From Gemmobacter nectariphilus DSM 15620 (GTDB lineage: Bacteria; Pseudomonadota; Alphaproteobacteria; Rhodobacterales; Rhodobacteraceae): 64,000 nucleotides of DNA. The notes beneath the pieces were generated by a model. The model saw only the letters and a list, made by a program, of their open reading frames with translations, had not been told where the DNA came from and did not search any database. Below, piece by piece: positions 54,023 to 63,081 of this stretch. The DNA lies in assembly GCF_000429765.1 (NCBI RefSeq), contig NZ_AUCM01000011.1, positions 1 through 64,000 of the forward strand. The letters are read 5' to 3'. The stretch's first letter is position 1, and each line of letters opens with the position of its first letter. The position numbers and the translations under genes were made by a program.

Positions 54023-55648
54023 TTATCGCGCGTCATGCACCACGCGGCCGCCCAAAAGGGTCAGCACACAGCGGGTGCCTGTCTTGATCGTGTCCAGCGG
54101 CGCCTCAAGCAGGTCGTTGTCAAAGACGGCGATGTCGGCCCATTGGCCCGGCACCAGCCGGCCCTTGACCGTTTCGGCGCTTTGCGAATAGGCGCCAAAT
54201 TCGGTATAGGCCTGCAAGGCTTCCTCGCGCGTCAGGCATTCGTTCGCGTCCATCACCGTGCCCCGCCAGGTCTGGCGCGTCACCATGGAATGGAAATCCG
54301 GGAACGGGTTGGGCGAACAGACCGGCGAATCCGACCCGGTCGAAGGCTTCATCCCCATGCGCATCCAGGTGCCGGCCGGATAGGACGACAAGGCGCGTTC
54401 TTCGTCCATCACGGCGATATAGCTGTCGCCGAAATCATGGATGAAGGCCTGCTGGCCCGCCGGATAGATGCCCGCCGCCTTCATGCGCGCATTGTGATCG
54501 GGCGCCAGAAAGCCGCAATGTTCGATCCGGTGGCGCCGGTCGGGGGCCGGCGTTTTCGCCAGCGCCTTTTCATAGGCGGTGATGATCTGTTCGATTGCCG
54601 CATCGCCGATGGCATGGCAGGCCATCTGATAGCCGCGGTCGTGGAAATCCTGCACCAGCGCCTCGACCTGATCGGTCGGCAACATCTGCACGCCCAGGTT
54701 GTCCGGCTCGTCCCGATAGGGCTTGCTGACCCAGGCGGTGCGCCCGCCGGCCGAGCCATCCAGGAACAGCTTGACCCCGCCGATGCGCAGCATGTCATCG
54801 CCCGCGCCGGTCACAAGGCCCATGGCGTGGCATTCGTCAACGATGGACCGGCCCGGATCGCCCATCAGCGTCAGCCAGACCCGCACCGGCAGGCGCCCGG
54901 TCAGCTTGGCGATCTCGTAGGCGCGGATTTCGCGCAGCCCGCCGATCTGGCCGACGGCCGCATCCATGCAGCTGGTGATGCCGAAGGACAGAAGATGCTG
55001 GCCGCCCGCCTCGATGGCATCGACCAGCTGATCCTCGGACAGGGCGGGGATCGCGCGGCGCACAAGGCCGATGGCGTTTTCGGCCAGCAGACCGTTCAGC
55101 CGGTTGCCGGTCATGCCGATCACGCTGCCCTCGGGCACCGGGGTCGCCTCGGTCACGCCGCCCAGCTCCAGCGCGCGGGAATTGGCGATGGCGATATGCC
55201 CGCAGGCCCGCGTCACCAGGACCGGATGGTCAGGGGCGACCGCATCCAGATCCGCGCGCGTCGGGTGAACGCCGGTATCCAGCTTGACCTGATCATAGCC
55301 GCGCGCCAGCACCCAGCCGCCTTTCGGCGTTTGTGCAACCCGCTCTGCGATGGCGGCCTTCATCGCGGCCAGGGTCGGCACCGCGTCGGGCGTGACATTG
55401 ACCATGCCCATCACAAGGCCGGTCGACAGCAGGTGCAGGTGATTGTCGTTCAGCCCCGGACAGGCGAACCGGCCCTGAAGGTCGATGACCTGCGTGCCCG
55501 CCCCTTTCAGGGACAGGATATCGTCATCGCTGCCGCTGGCGATGATCTTGCCTTGCCAGATGGCAAGCGCCTGACAGACCCCATCGGCCCGGCCGCGCCA
55601 GATGCGACCGTTCAGCAAGATGCAGTCGGCTTCAATCTTGATGGACAA
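54023..55648 (-). CDS. YtcJ-like metal-dependent amidohydrolase
   Basis: The 541-residue amidohydrolase-superfamily protein has the YtcJ layout: DCILLNGRIWRG, the first metal site GLNDNHLHLLSTG, the insert rich in GGWVLARGYDQVKL, GGVKLFLDGSAGGRTAW, HAIGDAAIEQIITAYEKAL, IEHCGFLAPD and the Asp of GSDSPVCSPNPF. Such enzymes hydrolyse amide bonds in diverse N-acyl compounds. No ATG lies between 55762 and residue 80 or so of the domain; a TTG at 55648 with GGGAGAA 5 nt upstream is the most plausible start. It heads the transporter operon. Confidence 0.8.
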   Translation of the reverse strand: MSIKIEADCILLNGRIWRGRADGVCQALAIWQGKIIASGSDDDILSLKGAGTQVIDLQGRFACPGLNDNHLHLLSTGLVMGMVNVTPDAVPTLAAMKAAIAERVAQTPKGGWVLARGYDQVKLDTGVHPTRADLDAVAPDHPVLVTRACGHIAIANSRALELGGVTEATPVPEGSVIGMTGNRLNGLLAENAIGLVRRAIPALSEDQLVDAIEAGGQHLLSFGITSCMDAAVGQIGGLREIRAYEIAKLTGRLPVRVWLTLMGDPGRSIVDECHAMGLVTGAGDDMLRIGGVKLFLDGSAGGRTAWVSKPYRDEPDNLGVQMLPTDQVEALVQDFHDRGYQMACHAIGDAAIEQIITAYEKALAKTPAPDRRHRIEHCGFLAPDHNARMKAAGIYPAGQQAFIHDFGDSYIAVMDEERALSSYPAGTWMRMGMKPSTGSDSPVCSPNPFPDFHSMVTRQTWRGTVMDANECLTREEALQAYTEFGAYSQSAETVKGRLVPGQWADIAVFDNDLLEAPLDTIKTGTRCVLTLLGGRVVHDAR

Positions 55649-55980
55649 GAAGGTTCTCCCGAAAACAGTGAAGGTGCTGGCCCGACGTTGATCTGCCGAC
55701 CGCAAGAGCCCTGCCCTTCCGTGCCTCAGGCGCGGCAACAGGTACGGCCGCGTTGGCGGCACGCATGGAACTGCGTTCGACCTGGATCATCCCTTCCCGT
55801 CCGTTGGACCCGAAAGCCTGTTTCCGGCTTTCTGTTGTTATGGGTGCAGCGTGGCGGGGGAATATCGCGATGGCCAATTCGCTTTTGACACGTCATTATG
55901 CCATTCTAACATAGCCGTGCGATTCCAGATGGTTGCAGCATGGCACATCAACAGATCCTGCGCAGCAGGGGGGGTGCAGG
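55649..55980. other. 332-bp divergent control region between amidohydrolase and lysR
   Basis: No gene is seen. A hairpin GAAAGCC-N7-GGCTTTC lies at 55812-55832. Near the lysR end TTGACA (55885-55890) and TAACAT (55907-55912), 16 bp apart, form a plausible lysR promoter. TATG-N9-CATA (55897-55913) overlaps it and fits the T-N11-A type of box bound by LysR proteins, suggesting autoregulation and control of the divergent operon. Confidence 0.5.
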
Positions 55981-56946
55981 ATGGAAATCAAATGGCTGGA
56001 AGATTTCGTCGCCCTGGCTGAACATTCCAGCTTTTCCCGCGCGGCCGAGGTGCGCAACGTCACGCAGCCCGCCTTCAGCCGCAGAATCAAGCAGTTGGAA
56101 ACCTGGCTTGGCGCATCGCTGATCAGCCGCGCCACCATGCCCGCGGAACTCACGCCGGCGGGGCGCAGTTTCCTGCCGGTTGCCCAGGAAACCATCCGCA
56201 CCTTCTATGCCGCGCGCGAGACCCTGCGCCCGATTGCCGAGGCCGGGCTGGTCCGCTTTGCCGCGCTGCATACGCTGACGCTGTCATTCTTTCCGCACTG
56301 GCTGCGGGCGCTGGAGGCCAGCGCCCCGGACCTGCGCACCTCGTTCATCCCCGACCGTGGCGGGCTTGAGGCGAACCTGTCCGCCCTGGTCGAGGGCGAG
56401 GCCGATTTCCTGCTGACCTACGCCCACAATCAGGTGCCGTTCCACCTGGAACAGACCCGGTTCGGCTTCATGACCATCGGGCATGATCGTCTGTTGCCCA
56501 TGGTGGCGCCCGAGATCCGCATCGGCGGGGTCGTGCACCGGGGGGCGGGGCTGCTGGACCGGGCGGTGAACGGCAAGCTGACACTGCCCTATCTGAGCTA
56601 CGGGTTCAGCTCGTTCTTCGGGGTGGCGCTGGGGCGGCTGTTTGCGACGCGCCCGCCCTTTCGCCGCCGGACCGTGCACGAAAATACCATCAGCGCCGGG
56701 CTGATGATGCTGACTCTGGCTGGAAACGGGCTGTGCTGGCTGCCCGAAAGCCTGGTCCAGGACGATATTGCCGCCGGGCGGCTGGTCCGGGCCACGATGG
56801 ACGACAACTGGACCATGGACCTCGAGATCCGCCTGTATCGCCACCGCGAAAGCCAGAGCCGCCCGGTCGAGACGCTCTGGCAATCCGCCGCCGATGTGCT
56901 GGCCCGCGGGGCGATGTCTGGTGGCCGCGCGCCTAGCTATTCATGA
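55981..56946 (+). CDS. LysR-family transcriptional regulator
   Basis: The 321-residue regulator has the N-terminal winged helix (MEIKWLEDFVALAEHSSFSR, then AAEVRNVTQPAFSRRIKQLE with the recognition helix) and a C-terminal periplasmic-binding-like effector domain. The HYCDY-like first motif is typical of the group that controls divergent catabolic operons. It separates the transporter operon from the D-peptidase operon, so it may control both. Its last 14 bp overlap the end of the convergent M55 gene. Confidence 0.87.
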   Translation: MEIKWLEDFVALAEHSSFSRAAEVRNVTQPAFSRRIKQLETWLGASLISRATMPAELTPAGRSFLPVAQETIRTFYAARETLRPIAEAGLVRFAALHTLTLSFFPHWLRALEASAPDLRTSFIPDRGGLEANLSALVEGEADFLLTYAHNQVPFHLEQTRFGFMTIGHDRLLPMVAPEIRIGGVVHRGAGLLDRAVNGKLTLPYLSYGFSSFFGVALGRLFATRPPFRRRTVHENTISAGLMMLTLAGNGLCWLPESLVQDDIAAGRLVRATMDDNWTMDLEIRLYRHRESQSRPVETLWQSAADVLARGAMSGGRAPSYS

Positions 56947-57733
56947 AGCGCAGCGCGCGCTGGATTTCAAAGAACTCCACCGCGTCAAAGGCCACCGCCC
57001 TTGGCCCATGCTTGCGCGCGCCGGGATACCAGCTGGCCCGATAGGCGTCGATCGGGTTCACGAACTCGATCACCACCTCATAGCGATCCGACGTCGCAGG
57101 CAGCCGCCCCGACAGATCGCCGCGCAAGGCCGCCTCGACCCCTTCGCGGATCGCGGCGCGGGCGCGGGCCGGCGCCAGAGAGACCGTCGCAGGCCCGAAC
57201 CCTTCCAGCGTTTCCACCGTGCCGATCCCCGGCACCATGGCGCGGGCATCGGCGCAGATCCCGGCATCCCCCGCGATCAGCGCCGAAGGCACCCCATAGC
57301 GCGCCGCGCACAGCGCATTGACCGTGAACTCCGAGGCCACCTCGCCGTTCAGCATCAGCCGCGAGATCCGCAGATTCGAAGTATGCGCCAGCGGGTTCGC
57401 CTCGGTTCCCGCCTTGGAATGATAGCCGGTATAGATCGCCGCCGCGAAATCGGGCGCCAGGCCGAACATCATGGAATCCGGATGGCCCGACCAGCTGCGG
57501 ATCACCCGGCAATAGTCGGGCAGGCGGTCGATCATCAGGTTGCGCCCGCTTTCATGGGCGTCCTTCACCACCACCTCGGATGCCCCGGCGGCCCGTGCGC
57601 CTTCGCAGGCCGCGACGACCTCGGCGGTCATCAGGTCGCGAAACTGCGCATAATCGGGATGGTCGCGGTCGGCCTCGTTCCAGTTGGCAATTCCGGCAGT
57701 GCCTTCCATATCGGCAGAGATAAAGACCTTCAT
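56933..57733 (-). CDS. M55-family D-aminopeptidase (DppA-like)
   Basis: The 266-residue metallopeptidase resembles DppA of Bacillus subtilis, a zinc-dependent enzyme that removes N-terminal D-amino acids (D-Ala, Gly) from short peptides. The metal ligands appear at the DppA positions: D8 and E10 in ISADMEG, H60 in VVKDAHESGRN, a His in YTGYHSKAG and a Glu in MLNGEVASEF. The ATG at 57733 gives MKVFISADMEG. It overlaps the P1 peptidase stop (ATGA) and is the last gene of a three-gene operon. Confidence 0.88.
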   Translation of the reverse strand: MKVFISADMEGTAGIANWNEADRDHPDYAQFRDLMTAEVVAACEGARAAGASEVVVKDAHESGRNLMIDRLPDYCRVIRSWSGHPDSMMFGLAPDFAAAIYTGYHSKAGTEANPLAHTSNLRISRLMLNGEVASEFTVNALCAARYGVPSALIAGDAGICADARAMVPGIGTVETLEGFGPATVSLAPARARAAIREGVEAALRGDLSGRLPATSDRYEVVIEFVNPIDAYRASWYPGARKHGPRAVAFDAVEFFEIQRALRFMNS

Positions 57734-58761
57734 GTCGGCGCGTTCTCCTTCAGCCAGTCGGCCAGCGCGGGGTAAAGTCGGCCATTGCGGCCCAGGGTGG
57801 CGGGGGCGGCACACAGCGCGTTCAGCACCGCCTCTTGCGTCGCCTCGGCGGCGGCGCGAAAGGCAAGGTCGATGCGGCCATCGTCCAGCCGGGTGACGGG
57901 GGTAAAGGTCTTGGGCGCATGGGCCACCGGATCGGCGGTGGTAAAGCACAGGCAGAGATCGCCGCTGCCATGGCCCCAGAACGCCCCCAGCCGCGCCAGC
58001 CCCGCCCCGCCCCGCCGCGCGACGCGCTGCAATTGCCGGTCGCCCAGCGGCAGGTCGGTGGCCAGAACCACGATGACCGATCCCTTGTCACCTTCGGGCA
58101 TGGATCGCGGATCCGGGCGCCGGCCATCGGGCAGCACCAGATCGCCCGCCGCCCCGAAATTCGCCAGCACCAGCGCACCCAGCGTGTAATCCTGCCCGCC
58201 GATCCCAATCAGCCGCGACGATGTGCCGATCCCCGCCTTGAACCCGAACGAGGTCATCCCCGTGCCGGCGCCGACCGCGCCTTGCGCCACCGGGCCGCCC
58301 CGCGCCGCATCCAGCGCGGCATGGGCATCGTCCGGCGTCACGGCCAGCGCCTGAATGTCGCTGATCCCGCCATCGTTGCATTCGCACACCACCGCGTTCA
58401 CGGTCGAGGTCTTGCGCCCGATGTCAGGGTTTGCCGCGATCGCCCGGCGGATCAGCGCCTCGGTGCAGGCCGCAACGCCGAAGGTGTTGGTCAGCAGGAT
58501 CGGCGTCTCCAGCGTGCCCAGCTCGGCCACCTGCATCAGCCCGGCCGATTTGCCAAAGCCGTTGATCACCTCGACCGCTGCGCGCACCTTCTGGCGGAAG
58601 GGATCGCCGTCATGGGGCAGGATCGCCGTGACCCCGGTGGCCAGAGCGCCGCCGTTCAGCGTCTGATGGCCAACGGCAACCCCCGGCACGTCGGTAATCG
58701 CATTCAGCGCGCCCGCAGGCAGTCCGCCGATCACAAGCCCAAGTTCCCGCGCGGTCGCCAT
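57730..58761 (-). CDS. P1-family aminopeptidase (DmpA/BapA-like)
   Basis: This 343-residue protein belongs to the self-cleaving Ntn-like P1 peptidases such as DmpA of Ochrobactrum anthropi, which release N-terminal L- or D-residues or beta-amino acids. The autoprocessing Gly-Ser pair is visible as G227-S228 in DKGSVIVVLATDLPL, making Ser228 the predicted nucleophile. Earlier landmarks are ITDVPGVAVGHQT, LLTNTFGVAACTEAL and VVCECNDGGISD. The ATG at 58761 gives the standard N-terminus. It lies between a serine D-aminopeptidase and an M55 D-aminopeptidase. Confidence 0.88.
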   Translation of the reverse strand: MATARELGLVIGGLPAGALNAITDVPGVAVGHQTLNGGALATGVTAILPHDGDPFRQKVRAAVEVINGFGKSAGLMQVAELGTLETPILLTNTFGVAACTEALIRRAIAANPDIGRKTSTVNAVVCECNDGGISDIQALAVTPDDAHAALDAARGGPVAQGAVGAGTGMTSFGFKAGIGTSSRLIGIGGQDYTLGALVLANFGAAGDLVLPDGRRPDPRSMPEGDKGSVIVVLATDLPLGDRQLQRVARRGGAGLARLGAFWGHGSGDLCLCFTTADPVAHAPKTFTPVTRLDDGRIDLAFRAAAEATQEAVLNALCAAPATLGRNGRLYPALADWLKENAPT

Positions 58762-58860
58762 GACGTCCCCTTTCCTGATCCCCGGCAAACTGACCGCGCC
58801 GCAGGGCGCTGGCCAATACCCTTTGCGCAACGGGCCATGCCGGAACCGCATGACCCCGGC

Positions 58861-60417
58861 TCAGGCGGTCCGCCGATAGTCCAGCCCCCGCGCCAGCCAG
58901 CAGCCCAGCCGCGCGCCCGCCACCCGGCCCGCCCCGTCGCGGCGGATCTGCAAGGTCCAGTCCCCCGGTGCCGGCGCATCCATCGACCGGCGCGTCGAGA
59001 CAATCCACAGGTCAGGACCGACAGGCATGGCCAGCTCGGCCGGTCCCTGCCCCAACATGCCATCGAACCAGACGGCGACCGCAGGGCCGTTCGCTTCGAT
59101 CACCATCTCGGCGCCCAGCTCGTCCGAGGCATAGCGTCCCGCGATCTCGGCCCCATCCGCCACATCGACCGGGGCAACGGGCTCCAGCATCGTCACCAGA
59201 TTTTCCAGCGGCCGCCGCATCAGCAGCCGATCGCCCTGCCGCTCGAGTGTCACATGCGCCGACCCAAGCCGCCCCGGCGCCAGCTGCCGCAGCTCTTCGG
59301 GCGAGGTGCCAAAGCGCATCACGACACTGGCCGCGCCAGGCTCCAGCCGCGCGGTCAGGCCGGTCTCGGGGCAGATCCAGCGCCCCTGCCAGCCGGGTTC
59401 CAACGCCAGCGGCGCCGGATCGGTCCAGCCCAGCGCGGCCTTGGCCAACATCTGGGCCGCCCCCTGGGCGTCTGCCTGGTGGTTGAACATCACCACCACC
59501 GACAGCCGCTGTTCGGCGCAATACATCCGATAGGACCGGAAGCCCCGCAGCGCCCCGCCGTGGCCAGTGAACCGCTGCCCCGCCACCGTCGAATGCGACA
59601 GGCCAGAGCTGTAGCTTGCCGGCGTTCCATCGCGGAACACCTGCGGCTCGGCCAGCCGGGAATAGATCGCCTCCGGGGTGTCGCGGCCGGCATCCACCCA
59701 CCGCTCATAGGCCAGCATGTCGTCCAGCGAGGCCGCCATTCCAGCATCGCCCATCCACCAGATCCCGTTGTCGGCCGGCACGAACCCGGTAAGGATGTTC
59801 CCCTCATACCCCACGACCTCATCGGCAGGGTGGCGGGTATCGGCGGCCAGAACCGCCGTTTCCATCCCGGCGGGCTGCCAGATGTGGCGGGCGTAAAGGC
59901 TGGCCATATCCTCGCCCGTCGCCTGCTCCAGCAGGTCTGCCAGAATGCGGAAGTTGCCGTTGCTATAGGAATAGCGGGTGCCCGGCGCGAAATGCCCGGT
60001 CCGATAGCGCGCGATCAGCGGCGCCGCATCGGCGCGGCCAAAGGTCTGTTCGGCCCGCGCCCCCTGCAAGACGGTCAGCGCCCAATAGTCGCGCAGCCCC
60101 GACTGGTTGTTGCACAAGTCCCGCACGGTCGGCAGCGCGCCCTGAAACCGCGGCATCAGCGCAGGCAAGCCGCCGTCCAGCGCCTCGGGCGCGCCGACCG
60201 CGCCCAGCACGGCGGCACAGGTGAACTGCTTGGTGATCGAACAGACCGGCAGCCGCGTTGCGCGCGTCATGGCCTTGCGGCGCCCCAGATCGGCATGGCC
60301 CCAGGCCGTCGCCGCCACGACCTGCCCCTCGTGCAGAACGCCGGCAACCCCGCCCGGCCCCCGGAACCGTCCCGGCAGCGCCGCCATCACCGCCTCGACC
60401 GCCGCAACATCCACCAT
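58861..60417 (-). CDS. dap: D-aminopeptidase (DAP), penicillin-binding-protein fold
   Basis: The 518-residue protein matches the D-aminopeptidase of Ochrobactrum anthropi (about 520 residues), which removes N-terminal D-Ala and related residues from peptides. The catalytic set is S60 and K63 in CSITK, Y151 in YSYSN and a His in TGHGGALRG. These sit at the same spacing as Ser62, Lys65, Tyr153 and His287 there. Two C-terminal beta-barrel domains follow (ICPETGLTARLEPG; GRYASDELGAEMVIE). Neither a signal peptide nor a membrane helix is evident, so it acts in the cytoplasm on imported peptides. ATG 60429 is an alternative start. Confidence 0.88.
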   Translation of the reverse strand: MVDVAAVEAVMAALPGRFRGPGGVAGVLHEGQVVAATAWGHADLGRRKAMTRATRLPVCSITKQFTCAAVLGAVGAPEALDGGLPALMPRFQGALPTVRDLCNNQSGLRDYWALTVLQGARAEQTFGRADAAPLIARYRTGHFAPGTRYSYSNGNFRILADLLEQATGEDMASLYARHIWQPAGMETAVLAADTRHPADEVVGYEGNILTGFVPADNGIWWMGDAGMAASLDDMLAYERWVDAGRDTPEAIYSRLAEPQVFRDGTPASYSSGLSHSTVAGQRFTGHGGALRGFRSYRMYCAEQRLSVVVMFNHQADAQGAAQMLAKAALGWTDPAPLALEPGWQGRWICPETGLTARLEPGAASVVMRFGTSPEELRQLAPGRLGSAHVTLERQGDRLLMRRPLENLVTMLEPVAPVDVADGAEIAGRYASDELGAEMVIEANGPAVAVWFDGMLGQGPAELAMPVGPDLWIVSTRRSMDAPAPGDWTLQIRRDGAGRVAGARLGCWLARGLDYRRTA

Positions 60418-60491
60418 TCTGTTCCCCATCCACCAGATCGCGCGCAGGTTGACCAAGACCCCCGGCAATGTCCAGCACCCGCCCGCGCCCG

Positions 60492-60517
60492 TTCATCTGT
60501 CCGAAAATATCCCGGGG
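60492..60517 (-). repeat. GGATATTT element (copy F)
   Basis: On the minus strand CCCCGGGATATTTTC is followed by GGACAGATGAA. Unlike the other copies it lies between two divergent genes (dap and the UMF1 transporter) in a 225-bp gap, so it cannot serve only as a terminator. No other element was recognised in the gap. Confidence 0.6.
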
Positions 60518-60642
60518 AAAGGGGCGCGGCACGCGACCCTTGGGGCAGCGCCCCCCCTGCCCGCGGCCGCCGCGAAAGCTTCGCTTGCCAAGCCCTGCGC
60601 CACCCTGTTTGATCGCGCCACGGCCAGGGCCAGGGGGACAGG

Positions 60643-61995
60643 ATGACCGAAACACGGCGGCGGATCTGGGGATGGTGGTTCTTTGACTGGGCCAGCCAGC
60701 CCTACAACACCCTGCTCCTGACCTTCATCTTCGGCCCCTATGTGGTCAAGGTCATGGGCGACGGCTCTGCCGCCCAGACCGTCTGGGGCTATGGCGTCGG
60801 CGCGGCCGGCGTGCTGATCGCCCTTGCCTCGCCGCTGCTGGGCGCCATCGCCGACAGGGCGGGGCGGCGCATGGCCTTCATCTGGCTGTTCTCGCTGATG
60901 TATTTCGTCGGGGCCTGGGGCCTGTGGTGGGCCGCGCCGCAGGACTTCAACGTCTGGCTGGTCATGCTGTCCTTCTGCATCGGCCTCATTGGCATGGAAT
61001 TCGCGACCACCTTCACCAACGCCATGATGCCCGACCTTGCCCCGCCCGAGGACCTGGGCCGCATCTCCGGCTCGGGCTGGGCCTTTGGCTATGTCGGGGG
61101 CGTTCTGGCGCTGGCCATCATGCTGCTGTTCTTCGCCGAAGGCGAGACCTCGGGCCGCACGCTGATCGGCCTTGAGCCGCTCTTCGGCCTCGACCCCACC
61201 ACGCGCGAGGGCACGCGCTTTGTCGGGCCCTTCACCGCCATCTGGTTCGCGGTGTTCATGATCCCGTTCTTCCTGTGGGTGCGCGAACCCAAACGCCCCG
61301 GCATCGGCATTGTGGCCGCCGCGCGCGGGGCGTTTCCCGAAACCGTTGCCACCATCCGCGACCTGCCGAAACATCGCAGCCTACTGGCCTATCTGGTATC
61401 CTCGACCTTCTACCGCGATGCGCTGAACGGCATGTACACCTTTGGCGGCATCTACGCCGCAGGGGTCCTGGGCTGGGAGGTGACCGAGGTGGGGGTCTTC
61501 GGCATCCTGGCCGCGATCACCGGGGCGATCTTCGCCTGGTTGGGCGGCAAGGCCGACAGCCGCCTTGGGCCCAAGCCGGTCATCTTCGCCTCGGTCGTGC
61601 TGCTGGCGCTGGTCTGCCTTGGCATCGTCTATGTCGGGCGCGAGGCAGTGTTCGGCCTTGCCGTCGGCCCCGAAAGCGCCTTGCCCGACATCGCCTTCTA
61701 TGTCCTTGGTTGCCTGATCGGCGCGGGCGGCGGCGTGCTGCAATCGGCCAGCCGCACCATGATGGTACGCCAGGCCGACCCCAGCCGCATGACCGAGGCG
61801 TTCGGGCTTTACGCCCTGTCCGGCAAGGCCATGTCCTGGATCGCGCCGCTGTCGATCGCCGTCACCACCCAGATCACGGGCAGCCAGCAGCTGGGCATCA
61901 TTCCGCTCATCGTGCTTTTTGTCATCGGCCTGTCTCTGCTAGTCTTCGTCAAACCCAACGGAGACAAAGACACATGGTCCGCACCCTCCTCCTGA
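60643..61995 (+). CDS. UMF1-family MFS transporter
   Basis: The 450-residue protein has 11-12 membrane helices and the UMF1 (Atg22-like) pattern: IWGWWFFDWASQPYNTLLLT at the N-terminus, LLGAIADRAGRRMAFIW between helices 2 and 3, PPEDLGRISGSGWAFGYVGG, and ASRTMMVRQADPSRMTEAFG in the second half. Family members are thought to export or import amino acids or other small molecules; direct evidence is sparse. Its 3' end overlaps the mepA start by 22 bp, so the two are co-transcribed. Confidence 0.85.
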   Translation: MTETRRRIWGWWFFDWASQPYNTLLLTFIFGPYVVKVMGDGSAAQTVWGYGVGAAGVLIALASPLLGAIADRAGRRMAFIWLFSLMYFVGAWGLWWAAPQDFNVWLVMLSFCIGLIGMEFATTFTNAMMPDLAPPEDLGRISGSGWAFGYVGGVLALAIMLLFFAEGETSGRTLIGLEPLFGLDPTTREGTRFVGPFTAIWFAVFMIPFFLWVREPKRPGIGIVAAARGAFPETVATIRDLPKHRSLLAYLVSSTFYRDALNGMYTFGGIYAAGVLGWEVTEVGVFGILAAITGAIFAWLGGKADSRLGPKPVIFASVVLLALVCLGIVYVGREAVFGLAVGPESALPDIAFYVLGCLIGAGGGVLQSASRTMMVRQADPSRMTEAFGLYALSGKAMSWIAPLSIAVTTQITGSQQLGIIPLIVLFVIGLSLLVFVKPNGDKDTWSAPSS

Positions 61996-62864
61996 TCGCG
62001 GCCCTTCTGGCCCCCGGCACCGCGCTGGCCGAGGCCAAGGCCAACCAGCTGTTCGGCGCGATGAAGACAGCCAGCCGGCACCAGCCGGCCGCCATCGGCA
62101 GCTATGCCAAGGGCTGCGCGGCCGGTCTGGTGCAGCTGCCGGAAACCGGCCCGACCTGGCAGGCGATGCGCCTGTCGCGCAACCGCAACTGGGGCCACCC
62201 CGAGATGATCCGCTTCCTGCAAGATCTCTCGGCCGAAGCCACCCGCAACGGCTGGCGCGGCCTTTACATCGGCGACATCAGCCAGCCGCGCGGCGGGCCG
62301 ATGACCTCAGGCCATGCCAGCCACCAGATCGGGCTGGATGCCGATATCTGGATGCTGCCGGCCACCCGTCTGAACCTTTCTCGGGCCGAGCGTGAAAAGA
62401 TCAGTTCGATCCCCGTGCGCAGCGCCGACCAGCGCAGCGTGACCAGCCATTGGTCCGCTGCGCATCAGGCCATCATGCGCGCCGCAGCCCTGGACGATCG
62501 GGTCGATCGCATCTTCGTCGCCGCCGCCGTCAAGATCGAGATGTGCAAGACCGCGACCAGCACCGATACGAGATGGCTCCAGAAAATCCGCCCGATCTAT
62601 GGCCATGACACGCATTTCCACGTCCGGCTGAAATGCCCCGCCGGATCGGCAGGCTGCGAGACGCAAAGCCCCACGGTTGCGCAACTGTCCAAGGGCGGCA
62701 ACGGCTGCGACGACACGCTGATGTGGTGGGTAACGGAGTATCTCAACCCGCCCAAGGCCGACCCGAAAAAGAAAAAAGACCCGCAACCTCGCCCGCGCGG
62801 CCCGCGCGACTACACCATGGCCGACCTTCCGGCCCAATGCGCCACGGTGCTGTCCTCGCAATGA
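61974..62864 (+). CDS. mepA: Penicillin-insensitive murein endopeptidase MepA
   Basis: This 296-residue periplasmic zinc peptidase cuts the D-Ala-mDAP (and mDAP-mDAP) cross-links of peptidoglycan. A signal peptide (MVRTLLLIAALLAPGTALA) precedes the LAS-type motifs: GHASHQIGLDADIWM with His and Asp ligands and YGHDTHFHVRLKCP with the second pair. Cysteines suited to disulfides lie around CKT, CP and GCDDT. GGAGA precedes the ATG, which lies inside the UMF1 gene. A C-terminal Lys/Pro-rich stretch (PKKKKDPQPRPRGPRDY) is unusual. Freed peptides would fit the D-peptidases nearby. Confidence 0.9.
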   Translation: MVRTLLLIAALLAPGTALAEAKANQLFGAMKTASRHQPAAIGSYAKGCAAGLVQLPETGPTWQAMRLSRNRNWGHPEMIRFLQDLSAEATRNGWRGLYIGDISQPRGGPMTSGHASHQIGLDADIWMLPATRLNLSRAEREKISSIPVRSADQRSVTSHWSAAHQAIMRAAALDDRVDRIFVAAAVKIEMCKTATSTDTRWLQKIRPIYGHDTHFHVRLKCPAGSAGCETQSPTVAQLSKGGNGCDDTLMWWVTEYLNPPKADPKKKKDPQPRPRGPRDYTMADLPAQCATVLSSQ

Positions 62865-62951
62865 TGGCGGCCGCGCGCTCCGGCGGGCCGCAAGACGCCA
62901 CCCGCCGGACCGCCCGATCCACGCTGACGGACCCACGGACCGCGCGGGCAT

Positions 62952-63026
62952 CATCTTGCCCCAAATACCCATACCCGGCCTGCCACCCGCGCCGCGGCCT
63001 GCCCTTTCACCTTTCCACAAATACCC
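62952..63026 (-). repeat. Two GGGTATTT elements (copies H and I)
   Basis: On the minus strand GGGTATTTGTGGAAAGGTGAAA (63026-63005) and GGGTATTTGGGGCAAGATG (62970-62952) lie 34 bp apart, written here in parts: core GGGTATTTG, then GGAAAGGTGAA or GGCAAGATG. They are in the 217-bp gap between the convergent genes mepA and abgB and follow abgB in its own orientation. Confidence 0.55.
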
Positions 63027-63081
63027 GTTCAACGCCCGCCACCCCGCGATGCCCGCAGGATGGCAAAGGCGCGGCAAGACC

